Positions 33,058-42,031 of a stretch of DNA of 64,000 nucleotides are shown here, one piece after another. The notes beneath the pieces are model-generated. The model was not told the DNA's origin. It did not search any database and worked only from the letters and a program-made list of their open reading frames with translations. Location of the stretch: contig JBFWNR010000010.1 in NCBI GenBank assembly GCA_050250955.1, forward strand, positions 124,001 through 188,000, read 5' to 3'. Source of the DNA: CAWAYR01 sp050250955. GTDB taxonomy: Bacteria; Acidobacteriota; Vicinamibacteria; Vicinamibacterales; UBA2999. The stretch's first letter is position 1. Every line of letters starts with the position of its first letter. Both the position numbers and the translations under genes were made by a program.

Positions 33058-34158
33058 ATGCGCAGGTCGACCCCGACGGATGCCGCCACGGAGAACCGAC
33101 GCGCGGCGCGGCACGCGCTCGTCGTCGTCGGCCTCGCTGTACTGGGGGCTGCGGCAGGCGGACAGGCGCTACCGCGCGACCCTTCATCGCTGGGCCTTCC
33201 CAATCCGAACCCGACGGTGGTCCGCGGGTGGGGCGAGTTGCCCGCAGGGCGAACCTGGGGCAGCTCCGCGGCTGTGGACATCGGTCCTGATGGCGAGGTG
33301 TGGACGTACGACCGATGCGGCGGCAACTCGTGTGAGGGGTCGGCGCTCGATCCGATCCTGAAGTTCGACCACCGCAACGGAAAGCTGCTGGCGGCGTTCG
33401 GTGCCGGCCTGCTGGTGTTTCCGCACGGCCTGCACGTCGATGGCGAGGGCAACGTGTGGGTGACCGACGCGCGGGCCAACTCGGCTGGCACCAAGGGGCA
33501 CCAGGTTCTGAAGTTCAGCCCGGATGGTACCCTGCTGATGGCACTGGGGAAGCCCGGGGTGCCTGGCAACACCAGAGACACATTCAACGAGCCCTGCGAC
33601 GTGATCACGGCGCCCAACGGCGACATCTACGTCGCCGACGGCCACAGCGGTCAGCGCATCGAGGACCCGACGCTCAACGCCCGCATCGTCAAATTCGACA
33701 AGAGCGGCCGGTACCTCCGGGAGTGGGGCCGGTTCGGGCGCGGCCGCGGCGAGTTCCGCACGCCTCATGCCCTGGCGTTCGACTCCCGGGGGCGGCTGTT
33801 CGTCGCCGACCGCGGCAACTCGCGCATCCAGATTTTCGATCCGGACGGGCGGTTCCTCGAGGAATGGGAGCAGTTCGGCCGGGTCAGCGACCTGTTCATC
33901 GACCGGCAGGACAATCTCTTCGCCATCGACTCCGAATCTGGAACTCCTCGTAATCCAGGCTGGAGCACGGGCGTTCGAATCGGCACTGCCCATGCCAACA
34001 AGGTGCTGGCCTTCATCCCGCCGCACCGGACCGCGCAGGCCTGGGGCGCCGCCGGTGAAGGCGTTGCTGTGGACTCGGAGGGCAGCGTCTATGCGGCCGA
34101 GGGGCCCCAGTCGCGGGATGTGGCCGGTGGTGGGATCACGAAGTATGCGAAGCGATAG
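33058..34158 (+). CDS. Secreted NHL propeller, amidating-lyase-like
   Basis: 366 residues from ATG 33058, signal segment about 20-40. NHL repeats are textbook: GLHVDGEGNVWVTDARAN, GDIYVADGHSGQRI, ALAFDSRGRLFVADRGNSRIQIFD, and a final EGVAVDSEGSVYAAEGPQ. It belongs to the peptidyl-alpha-hydroxyglycine amidating-lyase-like propellers, a different branch from those at 13501 and 27819. Flanked on both sides by closely related cupins, which supports joint function. Confidence 0.82.
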   Translation: MRRSTPTDAATENRRAARHALVVVGLAVLGAAAGGQALPRDPSSLGLPNPNPTVVRGWGELPAGRTWGSSAAVDIGPDGEVWTYDRCGGNSCEGSALDPILKFDHRNGKLLAAFGAGLLVFPHGLHVDGEGNVWVTDARANSAGTKGHQVLKFSPDGTLLMALGKPGVPGNTRDTFNEPCDVITAPNGDIYVADGHSGQRIEDPTLNARIVKFDKSGRYLREWGRFGRGRGEFRTPHALAFDSRGRLFVADRGNSRIQIFDPDGRFLEEWEQFGRVSDLFIDRQDNLFAIDSESGTPRNPGWSTGVRIGTAHANKVLAFIPPHRTAQAWGAAGEGVAVDSEGSVYAAEGPQSRDVAGGGITKYAKR

Positions 34159-34192
34159 GGTGCGGTCTCCGCACGCCGAACAGGAGAGAAAC

Positions 34193-34696
34193 ATGCGCCC
34201 GCTCTTGACTCAGCTGACCATCGCCGCGGTGCTGGTCGCCGTGGCAGTTCATGCCCAACCCGTGGTGTTGCACAAGGCGCCGACCGACTCGGCCGCGGTC
34301 ATGACCGCGGCCGAGTTCGCGAAGCACCTCGCGGAAATGGACGCCAAGAACATCCGCACGCTTCGCTGGCTCGAGGGCGGAGAGGCGTTCAGCGTCAACG
34401 TGCTGCACCGCACCGAGGCCGAGCGTCCGCAGGTGCACGGCAAGATCGTGGACCTGTACATCGTCAAGTCCGGGTCGGCAACGCTGGTCACCGGCGGAAC
34501 GCTCGTCGAGCCGCGCCAGTGGGAGGGTCGCGATCCCGGTGAGATGATCGGCACCGCCATCACCGGCGGCGTCACCCGCACGGTTGGTGCCGGAGACATC
34601 GTCTACATCCCACCCGGCGTCCCGCACCACTTCACTGGCGGCGACATCGTCTACTTCAACGTGCACTTCCCGGTGCCGACGCGTTCCCATCAATGA
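34193..34696 (+). CDS. Secreted cupin protein, paralogue of 32519 gene
   Basis: 167 residues from ATG 34193 behind AGGAGAGA. Signal peptide 1-22 (VAVHAQ). Motif 1 is PQVHGKIVDLYIVKSGSATL, where the second His of HxH is Lys, and motif 2 is GDIVYIPPGVPHHF. The altered first motif may change metal binding compared with the cupin at 32519. It is followed after 53 bases by the FMN oxidase gene. Confidence 0.75.
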   Translation: MRPLLTQLTIAAVLVAVAVHAQPVVLHKAPTDSAAVMTAAEFAKHLAEMDAKNIRTLRWLEGGEAFSVNVLHRTEAERPQVHGKIVDLYIVKSGSATLVTGGTLVEPRQWEGRDPGEMIGTAITGGVTRTVGAGDIVYIPPGVPHHFTGGDIVYFNVHFPVPTRSHQ

Positions 34697-34749
34697 GCCG
34701 CCGTTCTTCGAGGCGTTCGCTCGATAGCCGGCGTTCGGGATGAGGGTCC

Positions 34750-35997
34750 ATGGGAACGATTGAGCACCGATGGCGGGTGTCGATCGGCCGAAGGCGGGCG
34801 CTCGGTCATCTGGCGGCGTTTCTGGCCGCGTCGCCCTTGCTGAACGGCCAGCAGGACCCGGCCAACCGGCAACCGCACCGGCGCGTGCCGGGTCTGGCCG
34901 AACTGACGACGGCCTTCGACTTCGAACCGATCTGCCGCGCGAACATGCTCGCGTCCGCCTACGACAACATGGCTCAGGGCGAGGGCTCGGAGTTCACGCT
35001 GCGCCGAAACCGCGAAGCCTTCGAGTGGGTGGACATCGTGCCTGGGACGCCCGTGCCAGAGGCCATGGTCGATTTGTCGAGCCGACTGCTCGGCGTCGAC
35101 CTGAAATTCCCGGTGTTCGTGGCCCCGTCGGGCGGCCAGGGAGTGCTGCATCCCGACGGAGAAATCGGCATGTATCGTGGCGCCACTGCCGCCGGCACGC
35201 TCATGGCCGTGGCCAATCCGACCACGGTGCCGCACGCGAAGATCGCTGCCGCCGCAACCGGCGCCCGCTGGAATCAGTTCTACCCCATTCCCGATGTGCA
35301 GCTGTCCGTCGAAGTGATCCAGCAGTTCCTCGGTCTCGGCACTCAGGCGATCGTCATCACGGTCGACCAGCAGGTCGCGACCTTCGAACGTGGGTTGCAC
35401 AACCGCAACCTCGGCGGCATCGTTCGTGACCCGGCGACGATCGTGAGAGGCAGCACCAACCGTGGCCGGACCGGTCGTGAAGGCAGCGCGGCCACGCCCC
35501 CGTTCGAGCTGACGTCGGCGTACGGTGTTAGCAATGTACGCCTTTGGTACAACTGGCACTACGTGAACGAGCTGCGGAAGGCGATCACGGTGCCCGTCCT
35601 CATCAAGGGCGTGCTCACCGCCGAGGACGCGACCGAGTGCGTCCGTCAGGGCGTCGACGGAATCATCGTCTCGAACCACGGCGGGCGTTCGATGGACTAC
35701 GGGCCATCGACCCTCGAGGTGTTGCCGGAGATCGTCGGCGCAGTGGCCGGCCGTCTCCCGGTGATCGTCGATGGCGGCTTCCGTCGAGGTGCGGACGTAT
35801 TCAAGGCACTCGCGTTGGGGGCCAATGCGGTTGCGCTCGGGCGCGCGACCCGATGGGGCCTCGGCGCCTTTGGCGCAGCCGGTGTTCAGCGGTTGCTCGA
35901 GATCGTGCAGCGTGAGCTGGTGGAGACTGCGGCCGCGGCGGGGTGCCGCACCCTGAAGGATGTCGGGCCGCGCTGCGTCAAGGAGATGTTCACGTGA
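34750..35997 (+). CDS. FMN-dependent alpha-hydroxy-acid oxidase, probably exported
   Basis: 415 residues, TIM-barrel of the glycolate/lactate/mandelate oxidase family. Catalytic set intact: Tyr in NQFYPIPD, Asp in VITVDQQV, Lys in VLIKGVLT, His and Arg in IIVSNHGGRSMDYG, then phosphate-binding DGGFRRGADVFKALALGA. It would oxidise a 2-hydroxy acid to a 2-oxo acid, the substrate class of the ThDP enzyme at 16036. The N-terminus SIGRRRALGHLAAFLAASPL looks like a twin-arginine signal, fitting export of a folded flavoprotein; most relatives are cytosolic, so this is notable. Confidence 0.85.
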   Translation: MGTIEHRWRVSIGRRRALGHLAAFLAASPLLNGQQDPANRQPHRRVPGLAELTTAFDFEPICRANMLASAYDNMAQGEGSEFTLRRNREAFEWVDIVPGTPVPEAMVDLSSRLLGVDLKFPVFVAPSGGQGVLHPDGEIGMYRGATAAGTLMAVANPTTVPHAKIAAAATGARWNQFYPIPDVQLSVEVIQQFLGLGTQAIVITVDQQVATFERGLHNRNLGGIVRDPATIVRGSTNRGRTGREGSAATPPFELTSAYGVSNVRLWYNWHYVNELRKAITVPVLIKGVLTAEDATECVRQGVDGIIVSNHGGRSMDYGPSTLEVLPEIVGAVAGRLPVIVDGGFRRGADVFKALALGANAVALGRATRWGLGAFGAAGVQRLLEIVQRELVETAAAAGCRTLKDVGPRCVKEMFT

Positions 35998-36048
35998 CGC
36001 TGGTCAGCTGGACAGCTGTCCCCGACCGCGACAGCGACAGGCCGTCCG

Positions 36049-37146
36049 ATGAGTGAGATCACGATCAGCAGGCGAGTAGCCCTAGAGAGAGCCGGCGCGT
36101 TGATCGCGGCCGGCGTCGTGCCGGCGGATGCCGCGTCCGGGCAGAGCCCCGGCGCCAGTTCAGGCGCCAGGTGGCCCGAGGCGCGGCTGGCGCCGCTGGC
36201 CGAGCTTGTCAATGTCGTTGAGTACGAGGCGGAGTGCCGCAAGCAGCTGGGTGAGACCGCCCACGCCCAGATTGCGGGAGGAGACCGCACGCCATTCGAC
36301 CGGATCACGCTCCGTCCGCGCGTGCTCACGCCAGCTCACCAGATGGACCTCAGCCAGACGATCTTCGGTGAGACGCACTTCGCGCCGCTGATCGCCGGGC
36401 CGATGGCCAACCAGCGGCGCTTCCACCCCGAGGCTGAGGTGGCGACGGCCCGCGGCTGCAAGGCGGCTCGCGCGCTGATGGTGGTCAGCAGCCGGTCGAG
36501 CATCGCGCTGTCGGCGATTGCGGCTGAGGCAGGCGCGTTCTGGTATCAGGTGTTCGCCGACGATCCGCCCGGGAGGGCTCCGATCGCAGAGGCAGTGCAG
36601 CTGGGGGCGAAGGCGACGGTCGTCACCGTCGGCGCCGACGCGGACCAAGGCCGGGCCGCGCCGAGGCCCGGGCCCCTCCGCGAGGCCGCCATCGCCTCAG
36701 TCGTCCGCGCGAGCGCTGTGCCGGTCATCGTCAAAGGCGTACGAACGGTGGCCGAGGCGGCGCGCGCCCTTGAACTCGGTGCCCAGGGCATCGTCGTGTC
36801 CGGCTATCGTGGCCAGTCCGGGGATGACCCACCGCTCATTCTCGACCTGCCGGAAATCGCCGACGCCGTTGCGGGCCGCGTACCTGTCTTCGTCGATGGC
36901 AGTGTCCGCCGCGGGACCGACGTGCTGGTGGCGCTGGCGCTCGGCGCTACTGCGGTGTGGCTCGGCAGGCCGGTCATGTGGGGCTTGGCCGCATACGGCG
37001 CGGATGGCGTCCAGGGCGTACTCCAGAAGCTGCAAACCGACCTTGGTCGCTACATGGGAATGTGCGGGAAGTCGACGCTGGGAGCCCTGGACCGGACGGT
37101 GGTACGCGTTCATGGCCCGCGGCCTACGACGTCGCGTCCGGCGTAG
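36049..37146 (+). CDS. Degenerate FMN alpha-hydroxy-acid dehydrogenase homologue
   Basis: 365 residues, same family and orientation as the gene 51 bases upstream. The barrel is recognisable (DLSQTIFGETHFAPLIAGPM, VIVKGVRTVAEAARALELGA, DGSVRRGTDVLVALALGA) and the active-site Lys is kept. But the block that should read SNHGGR reads SGYRGQ: the proton-abstracting His is Tyr and the substrate-binding Arg is Gln. The Asp of the TVD motif is also Gly (VTVGADAD). FMN contacts near the C-terminus remain. It may be a pseudoenzyme, a partner subunit or have new chemistry. A possible signal segment lies at 10-28. Confidence 0.78.
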   Translation: MSEITISRRVALERAGALIAAGVVPADAASGQSPGASSGARWPEARLAPLAELVNVVEYEAECRKQLGETAHAQIAGGDRTPFDRITLRPRVLTPAHQMDLSQTIFGETHFAPLIAGPMANQRRFHPEAEVATARGCKAARALMVVSSRSSIALSAIAAEAGAFWYQVFADDPPGRAPIAEAVQLGAKATVVTVGADADQGRAAPRPGPLREAAIASVVRASAVPVIVKGVRTVAEAARALELGAQGIVVSGYRGQSGDDPPLILDLPEIADAVAGRVPVFVDGSVRRGTDVLVALALGATAVWLGRPVMWGLAAYGADGVQGVLQKLQTDLGRYMGMCGKSTLGALDRTVVRVHGPRPTTSRPA

Positions 37147-37218
37147 CGGGGCGTTGAAGCGCAGGGCGGTTCGAGGACTGAGTTGGCGGGCTGGACGGAC
37201 GGAACGAAGGGGTCGCAC

Positions 37219-38874
37219 ATGAGGCGAGGGGAACGACGACTGGCGGTGTTGGCAGTGCTATTCGCCGCGGGTCTTGCCGCTGCTCAGCAACGACCCGTCG
37301 ATGACGGCACCCTGCGTCACCCGCCGGCGGGCGAGTGGGTGACGCATGGCTACGACTATGCGGAGACGCGTCACAGTCCGCTCGAGCAGATCAATCAGGG
37401 CAACGTCGCGCAGCTGCAGAAGGCATGGAGCGTTGAGGTCGGGGCGAACGGCAAGCTCGAGACGACGCCCCTCTACTCCAACGGCGTGCTCTACGGCACG
37501 TCCACCTACGGCATCGTCTTCGCCATCGACGCCCGCAACGGCAGCCTGAAGTGGCGGTGGGACCCGGCGCTCGTCCGCGGCGGCATCGCCGACGGCGCCG
37601 CGCGGTTCTGTTGTGGTCCGGTCAACCGCGGCCTCGCTCTTTACAAAGGCCGCGTCTATGTCGGCTTGCTGGATGGTCGGCTGGTTGCTCTCGATGCCGA
37701 AACGGGCTACGTGTCGTGGGCGGTGCAGACGACCCCCGTCGGGCGTGACTACAGCATCACTGGCGCGCCACGAATCGTGAAGGGGCGTGTCGTCATCGGG
37801 AACGGCGGCGGGGAGTATGGCGTACGCGGCTATCTCACGGCCTACGATGCCGAGTCTGGCAAGCAGGCCTGGCGGTGGTGGGTGGTGCCGGGTGACCCGT
37901 CGAAGGGCCTCGAGGACCGTTCGATGGAAGTGGCGCTCAAGACCTGGAAGGGCGAGTGGTGGAAGTACGGCGGCGGTGGTACGCCGTGGGACGCCATCGC
38001 CTACGATCCCGATGCCAACTTGGTGTACGTCGGCACCGGCAACGGCTCGCCGTGGTCGCGTGATCACCGCAGCCAGGGTGAGGGCGACAACCTGTACCTG
38101 TCGTCGATCGTAGCGCTCAATGCCGACACAGGCCGCTATGTCTGGCACTACCAGACCACCCCTGGAGACGACTGGGACTACAACGCGGCTCAGCACATGA
38201 TTCTGGCCGACCTGACGATCTCAGGCCGGGTCCGCAAGGTGCTGATGCAGGCGCCGAAGAACGGCTTCTTCTACGTGATCGATCGATTGACCGGCGAGCT
38301 CATCTCGGCGCAGCCGTTCACGACGGTGACATGGGCGACCCACATCGACCTCAAGACCGGCCGCCCCGTCGAGACGCCGGAAGGACGTTACGCCCAGCGG
38401 GCCATGCGAATCTCCCCGGCCGCCGTCGGGGCACACCATTGGCCGCCCATGGCCTACAACCCGAAGACCGGGCTCGTCTATTTCCCGGGGCAGGACACCA
38501 GCATGATCTACCAGTCCGCGCCCGCCATGGAGTTCAAGGAAGGGCAGTGGAATACGGGGACCCAACGGAGCGGTCAACGGCCGACCAAGACGGGGTTCTT
38601 CGTCGCCTGGGATCCCGTTCAGAACCAGGAGCGTTGGCGAATCGAGTTCGGTGAAGGTGGAGGGGTCCTGTCAACGGCCGGCGACCTCATTTTCGTCGGT
38701 GCCAACGCCGGCAACTTCGTGGCGTTGGATCCCCTGGGCGGCAAGACCTTGTGGGAGGCGAAAGTTCTCACTGGCGTGGCCACCCCGATTACCTACGAGC
38801 TCGACGGCAAGCAGTACGTCGCGGTCGTGTCGGGAATCTCGACCGGGACCGTCTTTGCCTTCACGCTGCCTTAG
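37219..38874 (+). CDS. PQQ-dependent alcohol dehydrogenase, periplasmic
   Basis: 551 residues from ATG 37219 (GAAGGGG about 7 bases upstream), signal peptide 1-24. Eight-bladed quinoprotein features: WVTHGYDYAETRHSPLEQIN at the start of the propeller, adjacent cysteines in ARFCCGPVNRG (the vicinal disulfide of PQQ alcohol dehydrogenases), GTGNGSPWSRDHR, catalytic-type Asp in TPGDDWDYN, and repeated GxxLVxVGxNxG-like tryptophan-docking blades. No cytochrome domain is fused, so a separate acceptor is needed. No pqq biosynthesis genes in the window. Probably performs the first periplasmic oxidation. Confidence 0.88.
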   Translation: MRRGERRLAVLAVLFAAGLAAAQQRPVDDGTLRHPPAGEWVTHGYDYAETRHSPLEQINQGNVAQLQKAWSVEVGANGKLETTPLYSNGVLYGTSTYGIVFAIDARNGSLKWRWDPALVRGGIADGAARFCCGPVNRGLALYKGRVYVGLLDGRLVALDAETGYVSWAVQTTPVGRDYSITGAPRIVKGRVVIGNGGGEYGVRGYLTAYDAESGKQAWRWWVVPGDPSKGLEDRSMEVALKTWKGEWWKYGGGGTPWDAIAYDPDANLVYVGTGNGSPWSRDHRSQGEGDNLYLSSIVALNADTGRYVWHYQTTPGDDWDYNAAQHMILADLTISGRVRKVLMQAPKNGFFYVIDRLTGELISAQPFTTVTWATHIDLKTGRPVETPEGRYAQRAMRISPAAVGAHHWPPMAYNPKTGLVYFPGQDTSMIYQSAPAMEFKEGQWNTGTQRSGQRPTKTGFFVAWDPVQNQERWRIEFGEGGGVLSTAGDLIFVGANAGNFVALDPLGGKTLWEAKVLTGVATPITYELDGKQYVAVVSGISTGTVFAFTLP

Positions 38875-39059
38875 ATTTCGAACCCACCGGTCGGCGTCTG
38901 GCCTGTGTTGAAGTGAGGCTCGCAGCGTCTGGGCCGACTGAACCAGGGAACGTCGCCTTTTTGGGCCTAGGGTGCAGCTTCTGCGTGCTGACACTTCCGG
39001 GCCGATCGCAAGAGGTTCGACGGCGCTGGCGGCAGGCGTCGTGAGCCTGACGACCGCGG

Positions 39060-40097
39060 ATGGCACGAACTGTGCTGCGCCGTGTCCAGATGGCCTCCCT
39101 GACGGCACGTCAAGGTTGCTTCCTCGATCTCGTCTTGCATCACTCGGGCGTCTTTGTCGGCCGCCAGTACGCCGCCTTCGCCGGCATCACCCACGGGCAG
39201 AAGGTTCACGATTTCGTCGAACGCCTGCTGGCTCGAGGCTGGGTCCGGCCGATGGCCCTCGGCCCGAGCGGTCGCGTGCGGCTCTACCACGTTCACCACA
39301 AGCCCCTCTACGCCGCCATCGACGATCCCGACAACCGCCATCGCCGAACGCCAGCCATCGAACGCGCGATCGAGCGGCTGATGTTGCTCGACGGCGTGAT
39401 CGCCGACCGCTCGGTGACGTGGCTCGGCACGGAACGTGAGAAGCGCGCGCACTTCGCGGCGCAGTCGGACCTGAACCTGCTCGACATTCAGTATCCGCGC
39501 CTGGTCTTCGGCCAGCCTCCGCGTCAGACCGTGCGCTACTTCCCCGACAAGCTTCCCATCGGTCACGACGAGTACCGCCACCGCTACGTATTTCTGTACC
39601 CCGTGCACGCCGTCGACCTGGCCCACTTCTGTCTGTTCCTTGCACGCCACCATTGGCTGCTGAACTCGCTCCCGTTCTGGACTATCCGCGCGCTCTGTCC
39701 CAGGCCACTGATGGGCCACGCTCGAGGCTTCGCCTGGGCTACACAGACAACGTTGGCCTCACCGCTTCACTTGGACCAGCTGCCCGAGTTGGTGTGGTTC
39801 TTCGAGGTGACGTCCCGCGCGAACGCGTCGGAGTGCCAGCGGCACGCTGCCCGACTGCGCGCGGCGCGTCGCTCGTTTCGCGGCCCACGGTTCATCGCGC
39901 TCCGTCGCCTGTGGCACCAGCTCGGGGAGACCGCGCTATTGGTCGTCAACTCTCACGTGCTGCGCGACCAGATGGAGCACGGGCGTGGCACGGTGGAGAT
40001 CGTGGAGGCGGCGCACGACTACGAGTACCTTCGGTCCCTGGCTGGGCTGAAGACATCGAGGAGAGCGAACCGCTGGGGGATGAACCCCGCGGGATAG
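39060..40097 (+). CDS. Unrecognised protein near integrase end
   Basis: 345 residues, basic, no signal or membrane segments. The N-terminal ~70 residues (TARQGCFLDLVLHHSGVFVG, then VHDFVERLLARGWVRPM) look like a winged-helix DNA-binding domain of replication-relaxation type. The middle is rich in Arg and His. I do not recognise a family. Its place between the catabolic genes and the integrase suggests a mobile-element cargo or maintenance gene. ATG 39060 has no strong ribosome site. Confidence 0.6.
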   Translation: MARTVLRRVQMASLTARQGCFLDLVLHHSGVFVGRQYAAFAGITHGQKVHDFVERLLARGWVRPMALGPSGRVRLYHVHHKPLYAAIDDPDNRHRRTPAIERAIERLMLLDGVIADRSVTWLGTEREKRAHFAAQSDLNLLDIQYPRLVFGQPPRQTVRYFPDKLPIGHDEYRHRYVFLYPVHAVDLAHFCLFLARHHWLLNSLPFWTIRALCPRPLMGHARGFAWATQTTLASPLHLDQLPELVWFFEVTSRANASECQRHAARLRAARRSFRGPRFIALRRLWHQLGETALLVVNSHVLRDQMEHGRGTVEIVEAAHDYEYLRSLAGLKTSRRANRWGMNPAG

Positions 40098-40279
40098 GTG
40101 TTCCCCTCGGCGCTCGGCATCAAGGTGCCGCGCCCACCGCCTCGCCGTCGACGACGCAGTCAAGGGGCGCAACAAGTAAGCGTTGTGATTCTGTAGGTTG
40201 CTCGAGTTGACCACGCCGCGGCGGGCGGCGCTCTTCGCCGCCTGTATCCGAGCCCCCGCCGACCCGATGTGGAGGCGGA

Positions 40280-40349
40280 GGGGCGTGAGCGACCCCCCTA
40301 CTTGCAGGGCGCCGGCCACCCCGGCGCCCTGGGGGGTCGCTCACGCCCC
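40280..40349. terminator. Very long GC-rich hairpin
   Basis: Perfect 19-bp arms at 40280-40298 and 40331-40349 (GGGGCGTGAGCGACCCCCC and complement) enclose a second perfect 10-bp stem (40306-40315/40321-40330) with a CCACC loop; the only unpaired part is a 7-base bulge. It lies between two convergent genes, so bidirectional termination is likely, but no T-run follows. It may instead be an element-specific structure. Confidence 0.6.
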
Positions 40350-40390
40350 GGAGCTGGGTATCGTGGTCGGCGGAGATCTTCGGCGGAACT

Positions 40391-41419
40391 TCAGCCTTGC
40401 GGGCACTTCACTTGGAAGCGCACGGCGACGTCGAAGGAACCGGTCGGCGTACTGCCTGGCACGAAGCGCCACTGCCTCGCGGCCACCAGGGCAGCTTGGT
40501 CGAGCAGTGGGACTCCTTTGGCCACCGTAGCCCGCACCACGGCACCGGACACAGGATCGACCTCGAGGGTCAGCGCCACATCGCCGGACATCCGCGCAGA
40601 GAGCGCTATCGGCGGGAAGACCGGCGGCACGTAGGACACGAACTGCCACTGCTCGTGGTCGACCAGCCTAAGTGGCAGTGGACCGCGTTGCGCTGGCGGG
40701 CCCGTGTAGCCTTCGAGCCGCCATGCGAAGTAGTTCGGCGCACACGGCACCGTCCGCTGCCGGGCCTCGTCCCAGCAGGCGTCACGATAGCCCGTCTCGT
40801 ACTTGCCCTCCACCAGGTCCGGCAGGAGCGTCGTGCCGAGTGTCTCCTGCGCCTCCTGATTGGGCCGCTCCGTGGTCCTCACCAGCGTGCCGTCCGTGGC
40901 CGCCGCCGTCAGCATCCAGACCTTGTGGACGTCGGGATCGCGCCTCGCCAGTGTCGCCGGGTCGAGCTGGTCGCCTGGCTCCTGCACGAAGGGGAAGCGT
41001 CGCTCTTGCCCACCACACGACGCGACGACCGACCCGCGCCAGCCGAACCAGTCGATGCTGCGTACCTTGCGGTCCCGACTTCTTCCGACCGCCCTCGTGA
41101 AGCGCTGCTCTGTGATACCGCAAAGGGGCGTTCGGGCCAGCGCTTCGACCGTCGTGTTCGCCACCACCTGGTCGTATGCGCGAACCACGAGGTCGGGGCA
41201 CTGCCAATCAACGCTGACGACGCTGATGGTTCGGACGCGAACATCGCGGCCCTGCTGGCTGACCTCGACGATCTGCTGGCCGCCTTCGACCTGCGACTGC
41301 ACGTAGAACGACTGAAGACTCGTGGCGGGCTGGCCAACCGCGATGCCGAATGAAGCCAGGAAGGCGGGGGCGATCAGCCAGCCTTTCCATGAAGGCCCCG
41401 ACGCGACGCCGGTGGACAT
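40391..41419 (-). CDS. Protein with TonB C-terminal domain
   Basis: 342 residues from ATG 41419 after a poor ribosome site; longer starts pass through GC hairpins and are rejected. N-terminal hydrophobic segment about 14-30, a ~200-residue periplasmic domain with several Cys residues, then a TonB-like beta-alpha-beta end: VFPPIALSARMSGDVALTLEVD then LLDQAALVAARQWRF, and it stops at CPQG. Such stand-alone TonB-C proteins are abundant in acidobacteria and may contact receptors or act in envelope sensing. Divergent from the excisionase gene. Confidence 0.7.
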   Translation of the reverse strand: MSTGVASGPSWKGWLIAPAFLASFGIAVGQPATSLQSFYVQSQVEGGQQIVEVSQQGRDVRVRTISVVSVDWQCPDLVVRAYDQVVANTTVEALARTPLCGITEQRFTRAVGRSRDRKVRSIDWFGWRGSVVASCGGQERRFPFVQEPGDQLDPATLARRDPDVHKVWMLTAAATDGTLVRTTERPNQEAQETLGTTLLPDLVEGKYETGYRDACWDEARQRTVPCAPNYFAWRLEGYTGPPAQRGPLPLRLVDHEQWQFVSYVPPVFPPIALSARMSGDVALTLEVDPVSGAVVRATVAKGVPLLDQAALVAARQWRFVPGSTPTGSFDVAVRFQVKCPQG

Positions 41420-41794
41420 GAGTCCACCATACCGGCGCCGCTCAGCGCGAGGAGCACGCCACGACTGATTCGCTGCCACCGCGTGCAGAATCCTCCCACC
41501 GCCCTCGCCGCCGTCAAGGCGCTCCGCGGCGCGTCGCCCCCGCGCGAGGTCCGCGCGGGGCCTTCGGGCCTTGACCGCGACTCCGGGCGATAGGGCATGG
41601 CAAATACGCGGTGCCCGCGAGTCGACTGTGCCCGACGTGAGCACCCTCGACCTTTCGCAAGAATCGCGGCCTCACCAGCGTTCTCACTGAGTAGCGAGTC
41701 GGTCTGTGCGCGCAGCGACCGCCGGGCTCGCCATCAACCTGTCGTCGGGCCTCAGGCCGGACCCCGTCCATGTCCGTCTCGAGGAGCCCGAACG
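41420..41794. other. Intergenic region with two small hairpins
   Basis: 375 bases between divergent genes. A perfect 9-bp stem CCCCGCGCG/CGCGCGGGG (41538-41560) with AGGTC loop is followed at once by GGCC-TTCG-GGCC (41559-41570). No gene was seen. It should hold promoters for both flanking genes and perhaps element control sites. Confidence 0.5.
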
Positions 41795-42031
41795 ATGCTT
41801 GACTCCGCCCAGTCCAACGCCTCGCGTCAGACCGAGACGTTGCCCACGCTGCTTACCATCGACGACGTCGCGCGCGTGCTCCGCACATCACGCGGTGCGG
41901 CTTACGCCATGGCCGCGCGGGGCCAGCTCCCTGGCCTCACACGCATCGGTCGTCGCGTCTTGATTCCCGCCGACGCGCTGCTAGACTGGCTGGACCAGAA
42001 GCGTGCGCCGTCACCGGACGGAGGACGGTGA
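41795..42031 (+). CDS. xis: Excisionase-like HTH protein
   Basis: 78 residues from ATG 41795, with GAGGAG 8 bases upstream. The helix-turn-helix_17 (MerR/excisionase) pattern is clear: LLTIDDVARVLRTSRGAAYAMAARGQLPG then IGRRVLIPADALLDWL, written here as DDVARVLRTSRGAAYAM and RRVLIPADALLDWL. It overlaps the integrase start (TGATG), the common xis-int arrangement, and likely directs excision of the element. Confidence 0.8.
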   Translation: MLDSAQSNASRQTETLPTLLTIDDVARVLRTSRGAAYAMAARGQLPGLTRIGRRVLIPADALLDWLDQKRAPSPDGGR

